A stretch of DNA of 54,479 nucleotides from a bacterium. Its GTDB lineage: Bacteria > Sysuimicrobiota > Sysuimicrobiia > Sysuimicrobiales > Segetimicrobiaceae. The number at the start of each line of letters is the position of its first letter. The stretch's first letter is position 1. The translations under genes and the position numbers were made by a program. Below, piece after piece: positions 6,628-15,423 of the stretch. The stretch covers positions 1 to 54,479 of the forward strand of contig DASYZR010000096.1 of assembly GCA_035945995.1 (NCBI GenBank), read 5' to 3'. Under the pieces are notes generated by a model, which was given only the letters and a program-made list of their open reading frames with translations, ran no database searches and was not told the DNA's origin.

Positions 6628-8139
6628 TCACACAGACGGATTCAAGCGGCTAATTGCGATTTCCAGATCGCCGAGAATCTCAGCACGCGTGAGCTTCCCC
6701 GAGGCGACCTCCAGCGTCAGGCTGAACGCCCGCTCAGCGCTTGTTGCCAATGAGTCCGTCCCCATGATGACGCCGCTCACGTCCAGATCGATGTGATCAC
6801 GCATTCTCTGCGCCGTCCGAGGGTTGCCCGTGATTTTGACGGTAGGTGCAAAAGGGTTCCCGACGGGGTTGCACGTCCCCGTGCCGAAGAGGATAAGATG
6901 CGCGCCTCCCGCGGCGAGGGCGGTCATGTTCTCCACCGCGGGGCTGGGAGCGTCCATCACGACCAACCCAGTGTGGCCGGGACTCGCGCCGTGGTCGACA
7001 ACCTCGCAGATCGTTGAGCTCCCGGCTTTCTGAATCGCTCCCATGGCCTTTTCCTCTATCGTAGAGAGACCGGCGGCGATGTTGACGGGGCCGGGGTTGA
7101 CGCCCAGGAGATCCACCCCCAAGCTCTTAGCTAACCCGTACCGCCTCGCGATGATCTCCGACAACTGACGCGCCACTTCCTCATTGGCGCAACGTTGTGC
7201 CAAGAGATGCTCAGCCCCCAACATCTCCGTCGGTTCGCTGATGATCACCGTCCCTCCCAACCGCACAAGCCGGTCGGCCACCAGCCCGATGACCGGATTG
7301 GCGGTGATTCCGGATGTATTGTCGGAGGCACCGCATTCCAGGCCCACAATGAGTTCGGCGCGCAGCGGTTCGCGGGTCTGACGCGCCGCCTCTCGCACCA
7401 TGCGTGCAGCCAGCCCAGCACCTTGTTCGGCCGCGGCGACCGTCCCGCCGGCCCGCTGGACGTCGACGACCTCAACCAGCCGTCCGGCGGCGGCCACGGC
7501 TTCGGCCAGCGGAGCAGCGGAGGCTCCCTCCAGGCCGACCAGGACAGCGCCCGCCACGTTCGGGTGTGTGGCCAGCCCGAGCCAAACCCTCTGGCGCAGG
7601 ATGTGGTCAGGGCCGAACTGCGCCAATCCGAACCACGATCCCACGGCAACGGCTTCGGGGACCGTTGCGCCGATGCGCCGCACAACCGAGGTACTGTTGT
7701 CCTGAAGGGCGAGGACGACCACTAGGTTGCGGATCCCTGTGGTCCCGTCACGGCGCCGGTACCCGGAGAACGTCACTCCGGAGCCGACTGCGGTTGCCGG
7801 CTCCACCTTCCGATCGTGAGGCTTGGGCACCTGGAAGGTGACCGAGGAGCGTGTGGCCGCCTCGCCCTCGGCCTTGTATCGGCTTGCCACGTTGTGGGTG
7901 TGGACGTGTCGACCGGGCGGAATGTCGGACGTGGCGACCCCGATCACTTCACCGTACCTGCGTACCGGCTCTCCCGTGCGAATTGGACGGATCGACACCT
8001 TGTGCCCGAATGGCACGACCTCCGCGGCGCGAAGGCCGCGAAGTGGGTTCCCGTCGACGCTCAGGGGTTCGCCGGACGCGACATCTTCGAGGGCGATCCC
8101 GACGTCGTCACGGGGATCGATTACCAGCAGACGGCCCAC
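6628..8139 (-). CDS. uxaA: UxaA-family altronate/galactarate dehydratase
   Basis: A 503-residue protein of the UxaA/GarD family, which dehydrates hexarates or hexonates to 2-keto-3-deoxy products using iron. The N-terminal about 85 residues form an SAF domain (GRLLVIDPRDDVGIALED, then GHKVSIRPIRTGEPVRRYGE). The catalytic domain follows, with GYRRRDGTTGIRN, ELIVGLECGASDNTSGITAN and a late FGTGTCNPVGNPFAPTVKIT segment. Some relatives split these domains into two genes; here they are fused as in classic UxaA. The GTG start has a GAGGGAG site; the longer open frame upstream only shadows the permease gene. The permease stop lies 53 bases upstream, so it is likely part of the transporter operon. 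Confidence 0.85.
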   Translation of the reverse strand: MGRLLVIDPRDDVGIALEDVASGEPLSVDGNPLRGLRAAEVVPFGHKVSIRPIRTGEPVRRYGEVIGVATSDIPPGRHVHTHNVASRYKAEGEAATRSSVTFQVPKPHDRKVEPATAVGSGVTFSGYRRRDGTTGIRNLVVVLALQDNSTSVVRRIGATVPEAVAVGSWFGLAQFGPDHILRQRVWLGLATHPNVAGAVLVGLEGASAAPLAEAVAAAGRLVEVVDVQRAGGTVAAAEQGAGLAARMVREAARQTREPLRAELIVGLECGASDNTSGITANPVIGLVADRLVRLGGTVIISEPTEMLGAEHLLAQRCANEEVARQLSEIIARRYGLAKSLGVDLLGVNPGPVNIAAGLSTIEEKAMGAIQKAGSSTICEVVDHGASPGHTGLVVMDAPSPAVENMTALAAGGAHLILFGTGTCNPVGNPFAPTVKITGNPRTAQRMRDHIDLDVSGVIMGTDSLATSAERAFSLTLEVASGKLTRAEILGDLEIAISRLNPSV

Positions 8140-8192
8140 GGTCTCCCTCTTAGCCTGGGACTTGGCGCCGCGACATTGCCAGCGGGCGCGAC

Positions 8193-9089
8193 CTATTCCT
8201 TGAGCGCGCCGGCCGTAAGGCCGGAGACGAGATGTTTCTGTACGAGGAGGAAGAAGATCACGGTCGGCAGCGTCGCCGCCGAGGACGCGGCCATGACGCG
8301 GCCCCACTCCGTCGTGTACTCGCCGAAGAACGAGGCGAGGCCGACCTGGACCGTCCGGAGTTCGCTGTGCGTCATCAGCGTCAGCGCAAAAACGAACTCG
8401 CTCCAGGCCTGGGCGAACGCGTACGTGGCGGTGCCCGCGATGCCGGGGGCCGCGACCGGGACGATGACCCGCCAGATGATCTTCCACGTCGAGCATCCGT
8501 CGATCGCCGCGGCGTCGTCTAGTTCGCGCGGGATCGAGGCGAGGTACCCCAGCAGCATGAAGACGCAGAAGGGAGTGGTGATAGCGACGTATGCGATGAT
8601 GAGCCCCGTGTAGGTGTTGACGAGGTGGAGCCGCCAAAAGAGCACGTACACCGGCGTGACGAGAATGATCCAGGGGAACATTTGGGTGAAAGCGACAAAC
8701 CCCAGCAGGCTCTCATTGCCGCGGAAATTGAATCGCGAGAAGCCGTACGCCGCCAGAACGGCCAACACCATCGAGCCGCCCACGGCAGCCGTCGAGACGA
8801 CGATGCTGTTGAGGAAGTAGCGCGGGAACCCCGCACCGACCAGACCCGCGTAGTGTTCGAACGTGAAGCCGCCGATGAGGCGGAACGTGCCGGAGAAAAG
8901 ATCACGCTCCGGGGTGATGCTGCTTAGCAGCATCCACACCCACGGGAACACGAACCAGGCCAAGACGCACAGCGTCGTCCCGACCACCGCGAGATCCTGC
9001 AGCCGGCGCACGGTCTTCGCGCGCTTGCCGGGCGCACCCCGGTGGGCGCTCCACCCGTGGACGAACGACGTTCGAGGCGGTCCGCTCAC
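8193..9089 (-). CDS. Sugar ABC transporter permease, MalG type (system 1)
   Basis: A 298-residue inner-membrane permease of the carbohydrate-uptake-1 class with six predicted transmembrane segments. The cytoplasmic EAA loop that docks the ATPase reads IPRELDDAAAIDGCSTWKII. The C-terminus ends GLTAGALKE, as usual for MalG-like subunits. The GTG start overlaps the stop of the MalF-type gene (GTGA), so the two are translationally coupled. A longer frame upstream lies wholly inside the MalF gene and is not used. Its partners are the MalF-type and binding-protein genes immediately upstream. No ATPase gene is present in this operon. Confidence 0.9.
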   Translation of the reverse strand: MSGPPRTSFVHGWSAHRGAPGKRAKTVRRLQDLAVVGTTLCVLAWFVFPWVWMLLSSITPERDLFSGTFRLIGGFTFEHYAGLVGAGFPRYFLNSIVVSTAAVGGSMVLAVLAAYGFSRFNFRGNESLLGFVAFTQMFPWIILVTPVYVLFWRLHLVNTYTGLIIAYVAITTPFCVFMLLGYLASIPRELDDAAAIDGCSTWKIIWRVIVPVAAPGIAGTATYAFAQAWSEFVFALTLMTHSELRTVQVGLASFFGEYTTEWGRVMAASSAATLPTVIFFLLVQKHLVSGLTAGALKE

Positions 9090-10036
9090 GACGTTACCAG
9101 GCTTCGGCGGAAGACCACACGGAAGTACACGAGCGCGAACAGCACGAGGATGCCGGTCATGGCCATCCCCAGCGCCGCGCTGTACCCCAACCGATAATTG
9201 GTAAATGCCTCGAGGTAGACCTGCGTGCCAAGCACGGTGGTGAAGTAGCCCGGTCCACCGCGGGTGCTCAGCCACACGTAGACGAAGTTATTGAACGTCC
9301 AGATCGTCGACAGCAGGCCCACCACGCCGACAATCGGCGCGAGGAGAGGCAGGGTGATGTACTTGAACGCCGCGAGATCGTTGGCGCCGTCGACACGGGC
9401 CGCGTCGTAGTACTCACGGGAGATCGACTGCAGCCCCGCGAGGAACGACAGCACCACGAAGGGCACCTCGCGCCAGACGATGATCGTGTCCACGGCAAGC
9501 CAGACGGTGGACGTCATGGCGAAGAACGCGATCGGGGAAGAGATCAAGCCCAGCGCCACCAGGACCTGATTCACGATCCCGTATTGCTGCTCGAGCATCC
9601 ACTTCCACGTCGCCACCGCGACCACGGGGGGCGTGGCCCAGGGGATCAGCATCAAAGCGCGGGCGATGCCGCGGAGGCGCCAGCGCTGGAGCGCCGCGCT
9701 GTTGAGCAGAAGCGCGATTACCATACCGAGGACGAGCCGCGCTACGACCGTGACCAGCGTAAGCCACAAGACCGTGTTCGTGAGCGCGAGTCGAGCGTGG
9801 GCATCCCGCGTGAGGGCGTCGTAGTTGGCCAGCCCGACGAAACGGCCACCGCGCGCCAGGCTCGCCAAGTCAAGGTCGAAGAATCCCAGGCGCAGATTGT
9901 AGAGCGACGGAACGATGAAGAAGAACGCAAGCACGGCAAGCGCCGGAGCGATGAGCCCGGTCGCCTGCCGCACGCGCGTCTTCGCGCGCCCGCCTGACCG
10001 GGGATGCGGCGAGGCCGGTGTTGTACGTCCGCGCAC
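9086..10036 (-). CDS. Sugar ABC transporter permease, MalF type (system 1)
   Basis: A 316-residue inner-membrane permease. After a basic N-terminus come six hydrophobic segments beginning at TGLIAPALAVLAFFFIVPSL. The EAA loop is ISREYYDAARVDGANDLAAF, followed by TLPLLAPI. It forms the membrane pore with the MalG-type subunit, to which it is coupled by a 4-base overlap. The GTG start shares one base with the stop codon of the binding-protein gene (TAGTG). Substrate specificity resides in the binding protein and cannot be read here, but the neighbouring dehydratases suggest sugar acids or their oligomers. Confidence 0.9.
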   Translation of the reverse strand: MRGRTTPASPHPRSGGRAKTRVRQATGLIAPALAVLAFFFIVPSLYNLRLGFFDLDLASLARGGRFVGLANYDALTRDAHARLALTNTVLWLTLVTVVARLVLGMVIALLLNSAALQRWRLRGIARALMLIPWATPPVVAVATWKWMLEQQYGIVNQVLVALGLISSPIAFFAMTSTVWLAVDTIIVWREVPFVVLSFLAGLQSISREYYDAARVDGANDLAAFKYITLPLLAPIVGVVGLLSTIWTFNNFVYVWLSTRGGPGYFTTVLGTQVYLEAFTNYRLGYSAALGMAMTGILVLFALVYFRVVFRRSLVTS

Positions 10037-11310
10037 TACCGCCGGCCCAGGAGCTGTCGAATCGCCGCGATGAGGTCCCGGGCGGCCGCGTCGGGATCCT
10101 TTTGGCCAGAGAACGCCGCGTCGTACTCCCGGTCGACCGCGTCCCACACCGCCGGCCAGGGCGCCGGTGAGAGCGTGTCAGCGTAGAAGGTGCGCGCGAT
10201 CGGCAACATCTCCGCGTAGCCCTTGAACTGCGGCGGAAGCTTCACCTCGCTGAGCAGAGCTTTTTGGGCCGGCATCTGCTCGGTGTAGTAGAGTCGGAAG
10301 ACGCGCGCGGATGTCAGGTACTTCATGAATTCCCAGGCCTCACGAGAATACTTGGTGTGCGCAGAGATGGCGAGCGTCCTGCCGCCCAGGTGCGAGATCC
10401 GCCGCACCATACCGCGCGGAATAGGCGCGGAGGCAAGCGGCAGGTTTGGGTCGGCCTTGAGCACGGCCTGCAATGTAGCCGGCGGCCACAGGGTGACGGC
10501 GAAGTTGCCGGACTGCATGCCGCGGACGATCGTGGGATCCGCCCACGAACTGATGGCGATGAGGGACCGCGGCGATGCTCCCTGGTCGAAGAACTGTTTG
10601 AAGTAGCGGATCGAATCGGCCAGCGCCTTCTGGTCGATCCCCACGTCCCACGTGCCGGGCTGGGGGTTCCTCTTGAGCCAGTCGTAGCCGTTGCTCCAGA
10701 TGAAGTAGGTGGCCGGGAAGACCATGGCGCCTCCGGGAGCCGCACCCGCCCCCCAAACGAATCCGAATCGCCCGCGTTCTTTGCTCAGGGCCACCGCCAC
10801 TTTCTGAAAGTCCTGCCACGTGTCTGGAAACGTCTTGATGCCGGCGTTACGGAGAACGTCCGTCCGGTACACCATTGCGAACGTGTCGGCGGTCCAGGGA
10901 AGCGCGTCAATGGCGTTTCCCGCGCGAGCATAATCCAGCGCGAGGAAGTCGTTGAGCCCGTGGGGCGGCGGGTCTTGCTTGAGGAACCCCGAGAGGTCCA
11001 TCAGCATGCCCGCTTTGGCGAAGTCCGGCGTCCATACGAAGGCGAGCTGTGCAACGTCAGGCGCGCCTCCAACTTGGGACTCCCGGATGAACTGATCGCG
11101 CGCATCGCTCCACGGCACCGTCTCGAAGCGCACCTGAACGCTCGGGTGCTCGTGGTTCCACACCGTGATCGCCGCGAGCAGACCAGCGGCTTCGAGCGGC
11201 GTATCGTTCTGTCGGAAGACGAGCGTCACCGCGCCCTGCCCCACCGCCGCCCGGCCGACCGAGACGATGAGGAGAAACGCGAGCATGCAGCCCAGCATTC
11301 GCTTCGTCAT
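10036..11310 (-). CDS. Sugar ABC transporter substrate-binding protein (system 1)
   Basis: A 424-residue family 1 extracellular solute-binding protein. An export signal covers about residues 1-25 (CMLAFLLIVSVGRAAVGQG). The mature protein shows the usual features of this fold: V-T-L-V-F-R-Q-N-D near the start, W-N-x-E-H-P-S-V-Q-V-R-F-E-T-V-P-W and later FPDTWQDFQKVAVALSKERG. I start at MTKRML, which gives a normal signal peptide; a frame 14 codons longer does not. It heads an operon with two permeases and the UxaA-type gene, and supplies ligand to that importer in the cell envelope. Confidence 0.9.
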   Translation of the reverse strand: MTKRMLGCMLAFLLIVSVGRAAVGQGAVTLVFRQNDTPLEAAGLLAAITVWNHEHPSVQVRFETVPWSDARDQFIRESQVGGAPDVAQLAFVWTPDFAKAGMLMDLSGFLKQDPPPHGLNDFLALDYARAGNAIDALPWTADTFAMVYRTDVLRNAGIKTFPDTWQDFQKVAVALSKERGRFGFVWGAGAAPGGAMVFPATYFIWSNGYDWLKRNPQPGTWDVGIDQKALADSIRYFKQFFDQGASPRSLIAISSWADPTIVRGMQSGNFAVTLWPPATLQAVLKADPNLPLASAPIPRGMVRRISHLGGRTLAISAHTKYSREAWEFMKYLTSARVFRLYYTEQMPAQKALLSEVKLPPQFKGYAEMLPIARTFYADTLSPAPWPAVWDAVDREYDAAFSGQKDPDAAARDLIAAIRQLLGRR

Positions 11311-11360
11311 CTCAACCGCCCCCTTCGCGTGCGGTATCCGCGAGAGTACCATTTGACTGC

Positions 11361-11773
11361 CTAGATAACCCTGCCGTCCGGATAGCGCCGAAGCACCTCC
11401 GGATCATGTCCCGGAAGCACCACGCCATCCCGGGCGCGCACCCACTCCAGGGCGCGGAACGCCTCGCCAAGATTGGTGATCAACCCCGGCGGGGTCATCA
11501 TCTCAATGCTGCGGTAAAGGTAGGCTGCTGCATCACGATCCGGGCCTTCGAAAAGAGTGGCAACCCCGAACAGTGATCGAGATGCAGGTGGGTGAGAATC
11601 ACAGTGTCAACGTCGTCGGGCCGAACGCCGCGGGCCGCGAGCTGGTCGGGGAGTGATTCTCGAGTCTCTTGCAGGGGCATTTTGTCCCGCGGCCGGTGCG
11701 CATTCATGCGGGCCAGGTCGAGGAATCCCGTGTCAACGACGATCGTATGGCCGCCGCCGCGCACGAGCCAGAC
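11361..11773 (-). pseudogene. Internally deleted metallo-beta-lactamase-fold (lactonase-like) gene
   Basis: This section encodes VWLVRGGGHTIVVDTGFLD, then the metal-binding DTVILTHLHLDHCSGLPLF typical of AHL-lactonase-like metallo-beta-lactamase proteins. After KARIVMQQPTFTAALR the frame stops. The family C-terminus is found in another frame (EAFRALEWVRARDGVVLPGH, then DPEVLRRYPDGRVI to 11361). The middle of the protein, including the later metal ligands, is absent. Its 5' end is fused in frame to the short-chain dehydrogenase remnant, with no start codon of its own. It therefore carries a 5' truncation, an internal deletion and a frameshift. Confidence 0.7.
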
Positions 11774-12366
11774 ATCGGCCAGCAGGTGGCGGTTGAAGTC
11801 GGTCTCGATCGTCCCCGGCGAAATCGCATTGACCCGGATCCCGTGCGGCGCCAACTCGACGGCCATGCCGCGGGTGAGCATGAGCACGCCCCCCTTGGCA
11901 GCGCAGTAGTGCACCTGCTCCCTGGTGACGACCAGGCTCCCGACCGACGCGACGTTGATGATGTTGCCGCCGTGGCCGCGGCGAACCATCTCGCGCGCGA
12001 CCCACTGGCCCGTGACGAAATATGCGCGCAGGTCGACGCGGTGCACACCGTCCCAATCGTCGAGGGTGATATCGAGGAAGGGCTTACGCGTGATCGCGGC
12101 CGCCGTGTTCACGAGAATGTCGATAGGACCGAGGGTCGCGCTGACCTGCTCGAGTCCGGCGATCGCTTGCTCGGCGGTCCCGAGGTCAACGGGGCGCCCG
12201 CGGCGCGCCGGCCCGTGGTTTTCACGAGGGCGAGGGTCTCGGCCGCGGGGCGGATGTCAAGCACCGCCACGTCTGCCCCCTCCCGCGCGAACGCGAGGGC
12301 GATCGCGCGCCCGATGCCGTTCCCGGCCGACCCCGTCACCGCGGCGATCTTGCCTGCTAACCGCAT
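11774..12366 (-). pseudogene. Frameshifted, 3'-truncated short-chain dehydrogenase fused to a lactonase remnant
   Basis: It starts [20 protein letters not shown], the NAD(P)-binding glycine motif of short-chain dehydrogenases, after an AAGGAGA site. A frameshift near 12190 breaks the frame. The second half (NTAAAITRKPFLDITLDDWD, IINVASVGSLV, the catalytic Y-C-A-A-K and NAISPGTIETDFN) is in another frame. The C-terminal substrate-binding part is replaced in frame by the metallo-beta-lactamase remnant at about 11773. The resulting 204-codon open frame is an artefact of deletion rather than a working enzyme, although a fusion product could be made. Confidence 0.75.
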
Positions 12367-12381
12367 CCGTGCATCTTCTCC

Positions 12382-13275
12382 TTATTCCGCCAGACGAATG
12401 CGTACGCCGAGGAAATCTGCCTGCGCGCCGAGGATCACCCCCACGTCCTGTCCGCCGTAACCACCCGCGACCAACGCGGAGCACAGCTGGAGGGTCAACG
12501 CAGCGAGGGGCACGGGTACCTCCAATTGCTGGGCCAGGCCGACCGCGAGGCCGACGTCCTTCCGAGCCAGCCGAACGGTGAACCCCGGCGTGAAGTCGCC
12601 CTTGAAGGCCTTGGCCGGGAGTGCATCGGTCAACTGCGCATTCCTCGCCATCGTGTTCGTCAGCACGGTCAGCATCGTCTCGAGGGACAGTCCCGCCTTG
12701 GCTCCCAGCGTGAGCGCTTCAGTCGTGCCCTGCATCACGATCGACGCCAGCATGTTGTTGACTAGCTTCATCGCCTGTCCCATGCCGGGGCCTCCACAGT
12801 AGACGAGGTCCTTGCCCATGCACATGAGCACCGGTCGGGCGCGCTCGACCGCGGCGCGATCCCCTCCCGCCATCAGCAGCAGGGTGCCGGCCGCCGCGTG
12901 CGCCTGCGTCCGGCCGACGGGACAGTCGATCACGACGACGCCCCGTGCGCCCAACGCGCGCGCCAACCGCTGCGCAAGGACCGGCTCACCCGTACTCATG
13001 TCGATGTAGACGAGACCCGAAGCCGCCCCTTCCAGAATGCCGTCGGGGCCGAACACCGCAGCCTCCACCACGGCGGGCGTCGGCAACATCGTGATCACGA
13101 CGTCGCACGCCGCTGCGAGCCGCTTGGCGTTCGCCGCGCCCTCCGCGCCCGCCCGGACGAGCGCCTCGACCGCGTCCCGGTTGGTATCGTAAACGAGGAC
13201 GGTATGCCCGCCCTTCAGCATATTTTGGGCCATCGGCGCGCCCATGACGCCGACGCCCACAAATCCGACTCGCAT
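12382..13275 (-). CDS. 3-hydroxyisobutyrate/tartronate-semialdehyde reductase family dehydrogenase
   Basis: A 297-residue beta-hydroxyacid dehydrogenase. Residues 4-19 form the dinucleotide-binding motif GFVGVGVMGAPMAQNM. The substrate-binding motif is ICDCP-like (IDCPVGRTQAHAAAGTLLLM), and catalytic Lys170 lies in GQAMKLVNNML. Family members reduce or oxidise short beta-hydroxy acids such as tartronate semialdehyde. The second-domain motif usually reads D-A-P-V-S-G-G; D-C-P-V-G-R-T is a variant, so the substrate may differ. The ATG is preceded by GAGGTG. It lies 23 bases after the binding-protein gene of the SsuABC-type importer and probably acts on a product of the imported compound. Confidence 0.85.
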   Translation of the reverse strand: MRVGFVGVGVMGAPMAQNMLKGGHTVLVYDTNRDAVEALVRAGAEGAANAKRLAAACDVVITMLPTPAVVEAAVFGPDGILEGAASGLVYIDMSTGEPVLAQRLARALGARGVVVIDCPVGRTQAHAAAGTLLLMAGGDRAAVERARPVLMCMGKDLVYCGGPGMGQAMKLVNNMLASIVMQGTTEALTLGAKAGLSLETMLTVLTNTMARNAQLTDALPAKAFKGDFTPGFTVRLARKDVGLAVGLAQQLEVPVPLAALTLQLCSALVAGGYGGQDVGVILGAQADFLGVRIRLAE

Positions 13276-13298
13276 TCCCGACACCTCGATCCGGTGCG

Positions 13299-14525
13299 CT
13301 ACTGGGTCGGCAGCTTCCACTTGCTCACATCCCAGACCGGCAGACCGCGGAGGTCCCGCGCGTTCTTGTCCGTGAATGCCGCGGCCGGCGGGTAGGAACC
13401 CATGCGGGTATAGGCCGTCTGGAGAAGCGGCGCGGCCTTTGCGAGGTCGTCGGTGACCTCCTTCCAGGTAAGCGGTTTGTCGATCATCTTGCCGGCCACC
13501 ATGAATTGTGACGTTTTGACCAATGCCCAGGCATCTCCCTGAGTGGGCCACACCCAGTTGCGGATGAACAGCACCTCATCCTTGACGACCTTCGCACCGA
13601 CATCGGGCGGTAATTGCCAGTACTTCTGAACGAGCGCCGCCACCGGGCCCGGTTGCATCTTGTCCAGCGCCTCGACCGCCGCCTGTTGCGCCATAATGAA
13701 CGCCACCACGAGATTCGGGTATTTATCCATGATCGCGTTGCGGACGACCCAGAACGACCGGTGGAGGTAGAACCCGTCGGGATAAAAAGGTGATTTCTTC
13801 ACCTCAGGGTACAGGTGCCCTGCACCTTCGCCGAGCCGGCCCTTATAGTAGTCCTCCGTGTAGCCGAAACTGTTCGCGATGCCCTTGACATTGGGATCGG
13901 TCAGCTGGGCTTCAAGGTACGCCGGGTACGTGACGACGGTGGCGTCCATACCCTTCGGAACGGTCGCCGCCTGCGCCTGCGTCGGCGTGTTGACCAGCCG
14001 GATGTTAAGCGCCCTCGGGTCGCCGTTCCCAAGCACCCAGTACAGCATTTGCGAGAATGCGTTGTAGGGGTCGCCACCGAGCAGGACGCCAACCGTCTTC
14101 CCCTTGAGGTCGTGAAGGTTGCGGATGCCGGACCCCGCGCGCGTCGCGATGATGAACCGGAAATGTCCCTCCCCTACGTCAAGCACGCTGAGCGGAACCT
14201 GCTGCGCGATCGCGCGGACAATCGGGGTGTTACCCCACATCCCGAAGTCGAGCTTGCCGCCGACCATCGCCTCGACCATCGGCAGCGCCGACGGGTAGTC
14301 GCGGTAGTCGACGGTGACGTCGAAGCCGAACTGCGCAGCGTACTTCTCGAAAAGCTTGTGGTCGATCATATACTGCGTGATGGGCGAATTTCCCGCCGCC
14401 CAGGGCTGTCGGCCGACGGAGACGGTTATCTTGGTCGCGGACATCGCCGATGGCACCGTCAAGAGCGACGCGACCGCGACGACGGCAATCGCGGCCACAA
14501 CCCAACGAACAGACAAGATGCGCAT
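13299..14525 (-). CDS. SsuA/NrtA-type ABC transporter substrate-binding protein
   Basis: A 408-residue exported binding protein of the nitrate/sulfonate/taurine class. A signal peptide covers about residues 1-28. The mature part begins TKITVSVGRQPWAAGNSPIT and includes GGKLDFGMWGNTPIVRAIAQ and RNLHDLKGKTVGVLLGGDPY, both characteristic of NMT1/SsuA-like folds. I start at MRILSV, which follows a strong GAGGAGGAAAG site. It is the last transporter gene of the operon, after the two permeases and the ATPase. Ligands of this class are usually sulfonates, nitrate or pyrimidines; which one applies cannot be read from the sequence. Confidence 0.85.
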   Translation of the reverse strand: MRILSVRWVVAAIAVVAVASLLTVPSAMSATKITVSVGRQPWAAGNSPITQYMIDHKLFEKYAAQFGFDVTVDYRDYPSALPMVEAMVGGKLDFGMWGNTPIVRAIAQQVPLSVLDVGEGHFRFIIATRAGSGIRNLHDLKGKTVGVLLGGDPYNAFSQMLYWVLGNGDPRALNIRLVNTPTQAQAATVPKGMDATVVTYPAYLEAQLTDPNVKGIANSFGYTEDYYKGRLGEGAGHLYPEVKKSPFYPDGFYLHRSFWVVRNAIMDKYPNLVVAFIMAQQAAVEALDKMQPGPVAALVQKYWQLPPDVGAKVVKDEVLFIRNWVWPTQGDAWALVKTSQFMVAGKMIDKPLTWKEVTDDLAKAAPLLQTAYTRMGSYPPAAAFTDKNARDLRGLPVWDVSKWKLPTQ

Positions 14526-14592
14526 GCCCTTTCCTCCTCTGCTCATGCATTCTGGACGAGCGTACCGCCGCACCACTGCCTTGCGTCCCGGA

Positions 14593-15408
14593 TTACTGCA
14601 CGCTTGCCGAGTACGCTTCGCTCTTGATCAGATCCCAAATCGCTGTGAAGAGCTCTCGAAACTGCGCCGTGCCCCGCATCTCGTCCAGCCGGGGTCTGGG
14701 AAGGTTGACGGCAAAAATCTCCTTGATTCGCCCGGGGCGGCTGCTCAGCACGACCGTCCGATCCGAAAGAAAGATCGCTTCGTCGATCGAGTGCGTGACG
14801 TACAGGACCGTCTTGCGCTCGGCGTGGGGTGCCTCCTGGCCCCAGATGCGCAGCAGCTCACTCTGCAACACGATGCGCGTCTGCGCGTCGAGGGCCGCCA
14901 ACGGCTCATCCATCAGCAGGACGTCCGGCCGGGCGACGAAGAGCCGAGCCAACGCGCACCGCTGCTTCATGCCGCCCGACAACTGGTGCGGGTACTTCTG
15001 CTCGGAGCCGGTGAGGCCGACCAAGTCGATGTACCGCTGAACCAACCGCCGCCGCTCCTCGCCCTGCACCCGAAGCGACGGCGCACCGTATCGCGGGCCA
15101 AACTCGACATTGTGCCAGACGGTCTTCCAAGGAAACAGCGCGTAATCTTGAAAGAGGACGCCACGGTCGGGGCCGGGACCTGCAATCGTCCGTCCGTCGA
15201 TGCGCACGCTTCCGCCGGTCGGCTCCTCCAAGCCCGCCACGATGTTCAGCAGCGTGGACTTGCCGCATCCACTCGGCCCGAGGATCGACAGGAATTCGCC
15301 GGCCCGGATCTCCAGGTCGATGGCGGCGAGCGCCGGCACCGGTTGGCCGGTCAGTGGTAGGACGAAGGTCTTCTCCACGCCGCGGATCAGAATCTTGGCG
15401 TCCGCCAT
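14593..15408 (-). CDS. SsuB/NrtD-type ABC transporter ATPase
   Basis: A 271-residue ABC ATPase with all canonical motifs: Walker A GPSGCGKST (about residues 44-52), Q-loop LFQDYALFPW, signature LSGGMKQR, Walker B VLLMDEP and the H-loop VTHSIDEA. The W in the Q-loop region and the C-terminal S-S-R-P-G-R-I segment are typical of the nitrate/sulfonate/taurine importers. It energises the two adjacent permeases from the cytoplasmic face. It is the only ABC ATPase in the window. The three sugar importers lack one, and an ATPase of this subfamily would not normally serve them. Confidence 0.92.
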   Translation of the reverse strand: MADAKILIRGVEKTFVLPLTGQPVPALAAIDLEIRAGEFLSILGPSGCGKSTLLNIVAGLEEPTGGSVRIDGRTIAGPGPDRGVLFQDYALFPWKTVWHNVEFGPRYGAPSLRVQGEERRRLVQRYIDLVGLTGSEQKYPHQLSGGMKQRCALARLFVARPDVLLMDEPLAALDAQTRIVLQSELLRIWGQEAPHAERKTVLYVTHSIDEAIFLSDRTVVLSSRPGRIKEIFAVNLPRPRLDEMRGTAQFRELFTAIWDLIKSEAYSASVQ

Positions 15409-15423
15409 GGTCGCTTCTCCAGA

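Noticed and set aside
11498-12112. Genuine two-domain dehydrogenase-lactonase enzyme
   Set aside because: Both parts lack essential regions and the rest of each gene lies in other frames on either side, so the fusion is a product of deletion.
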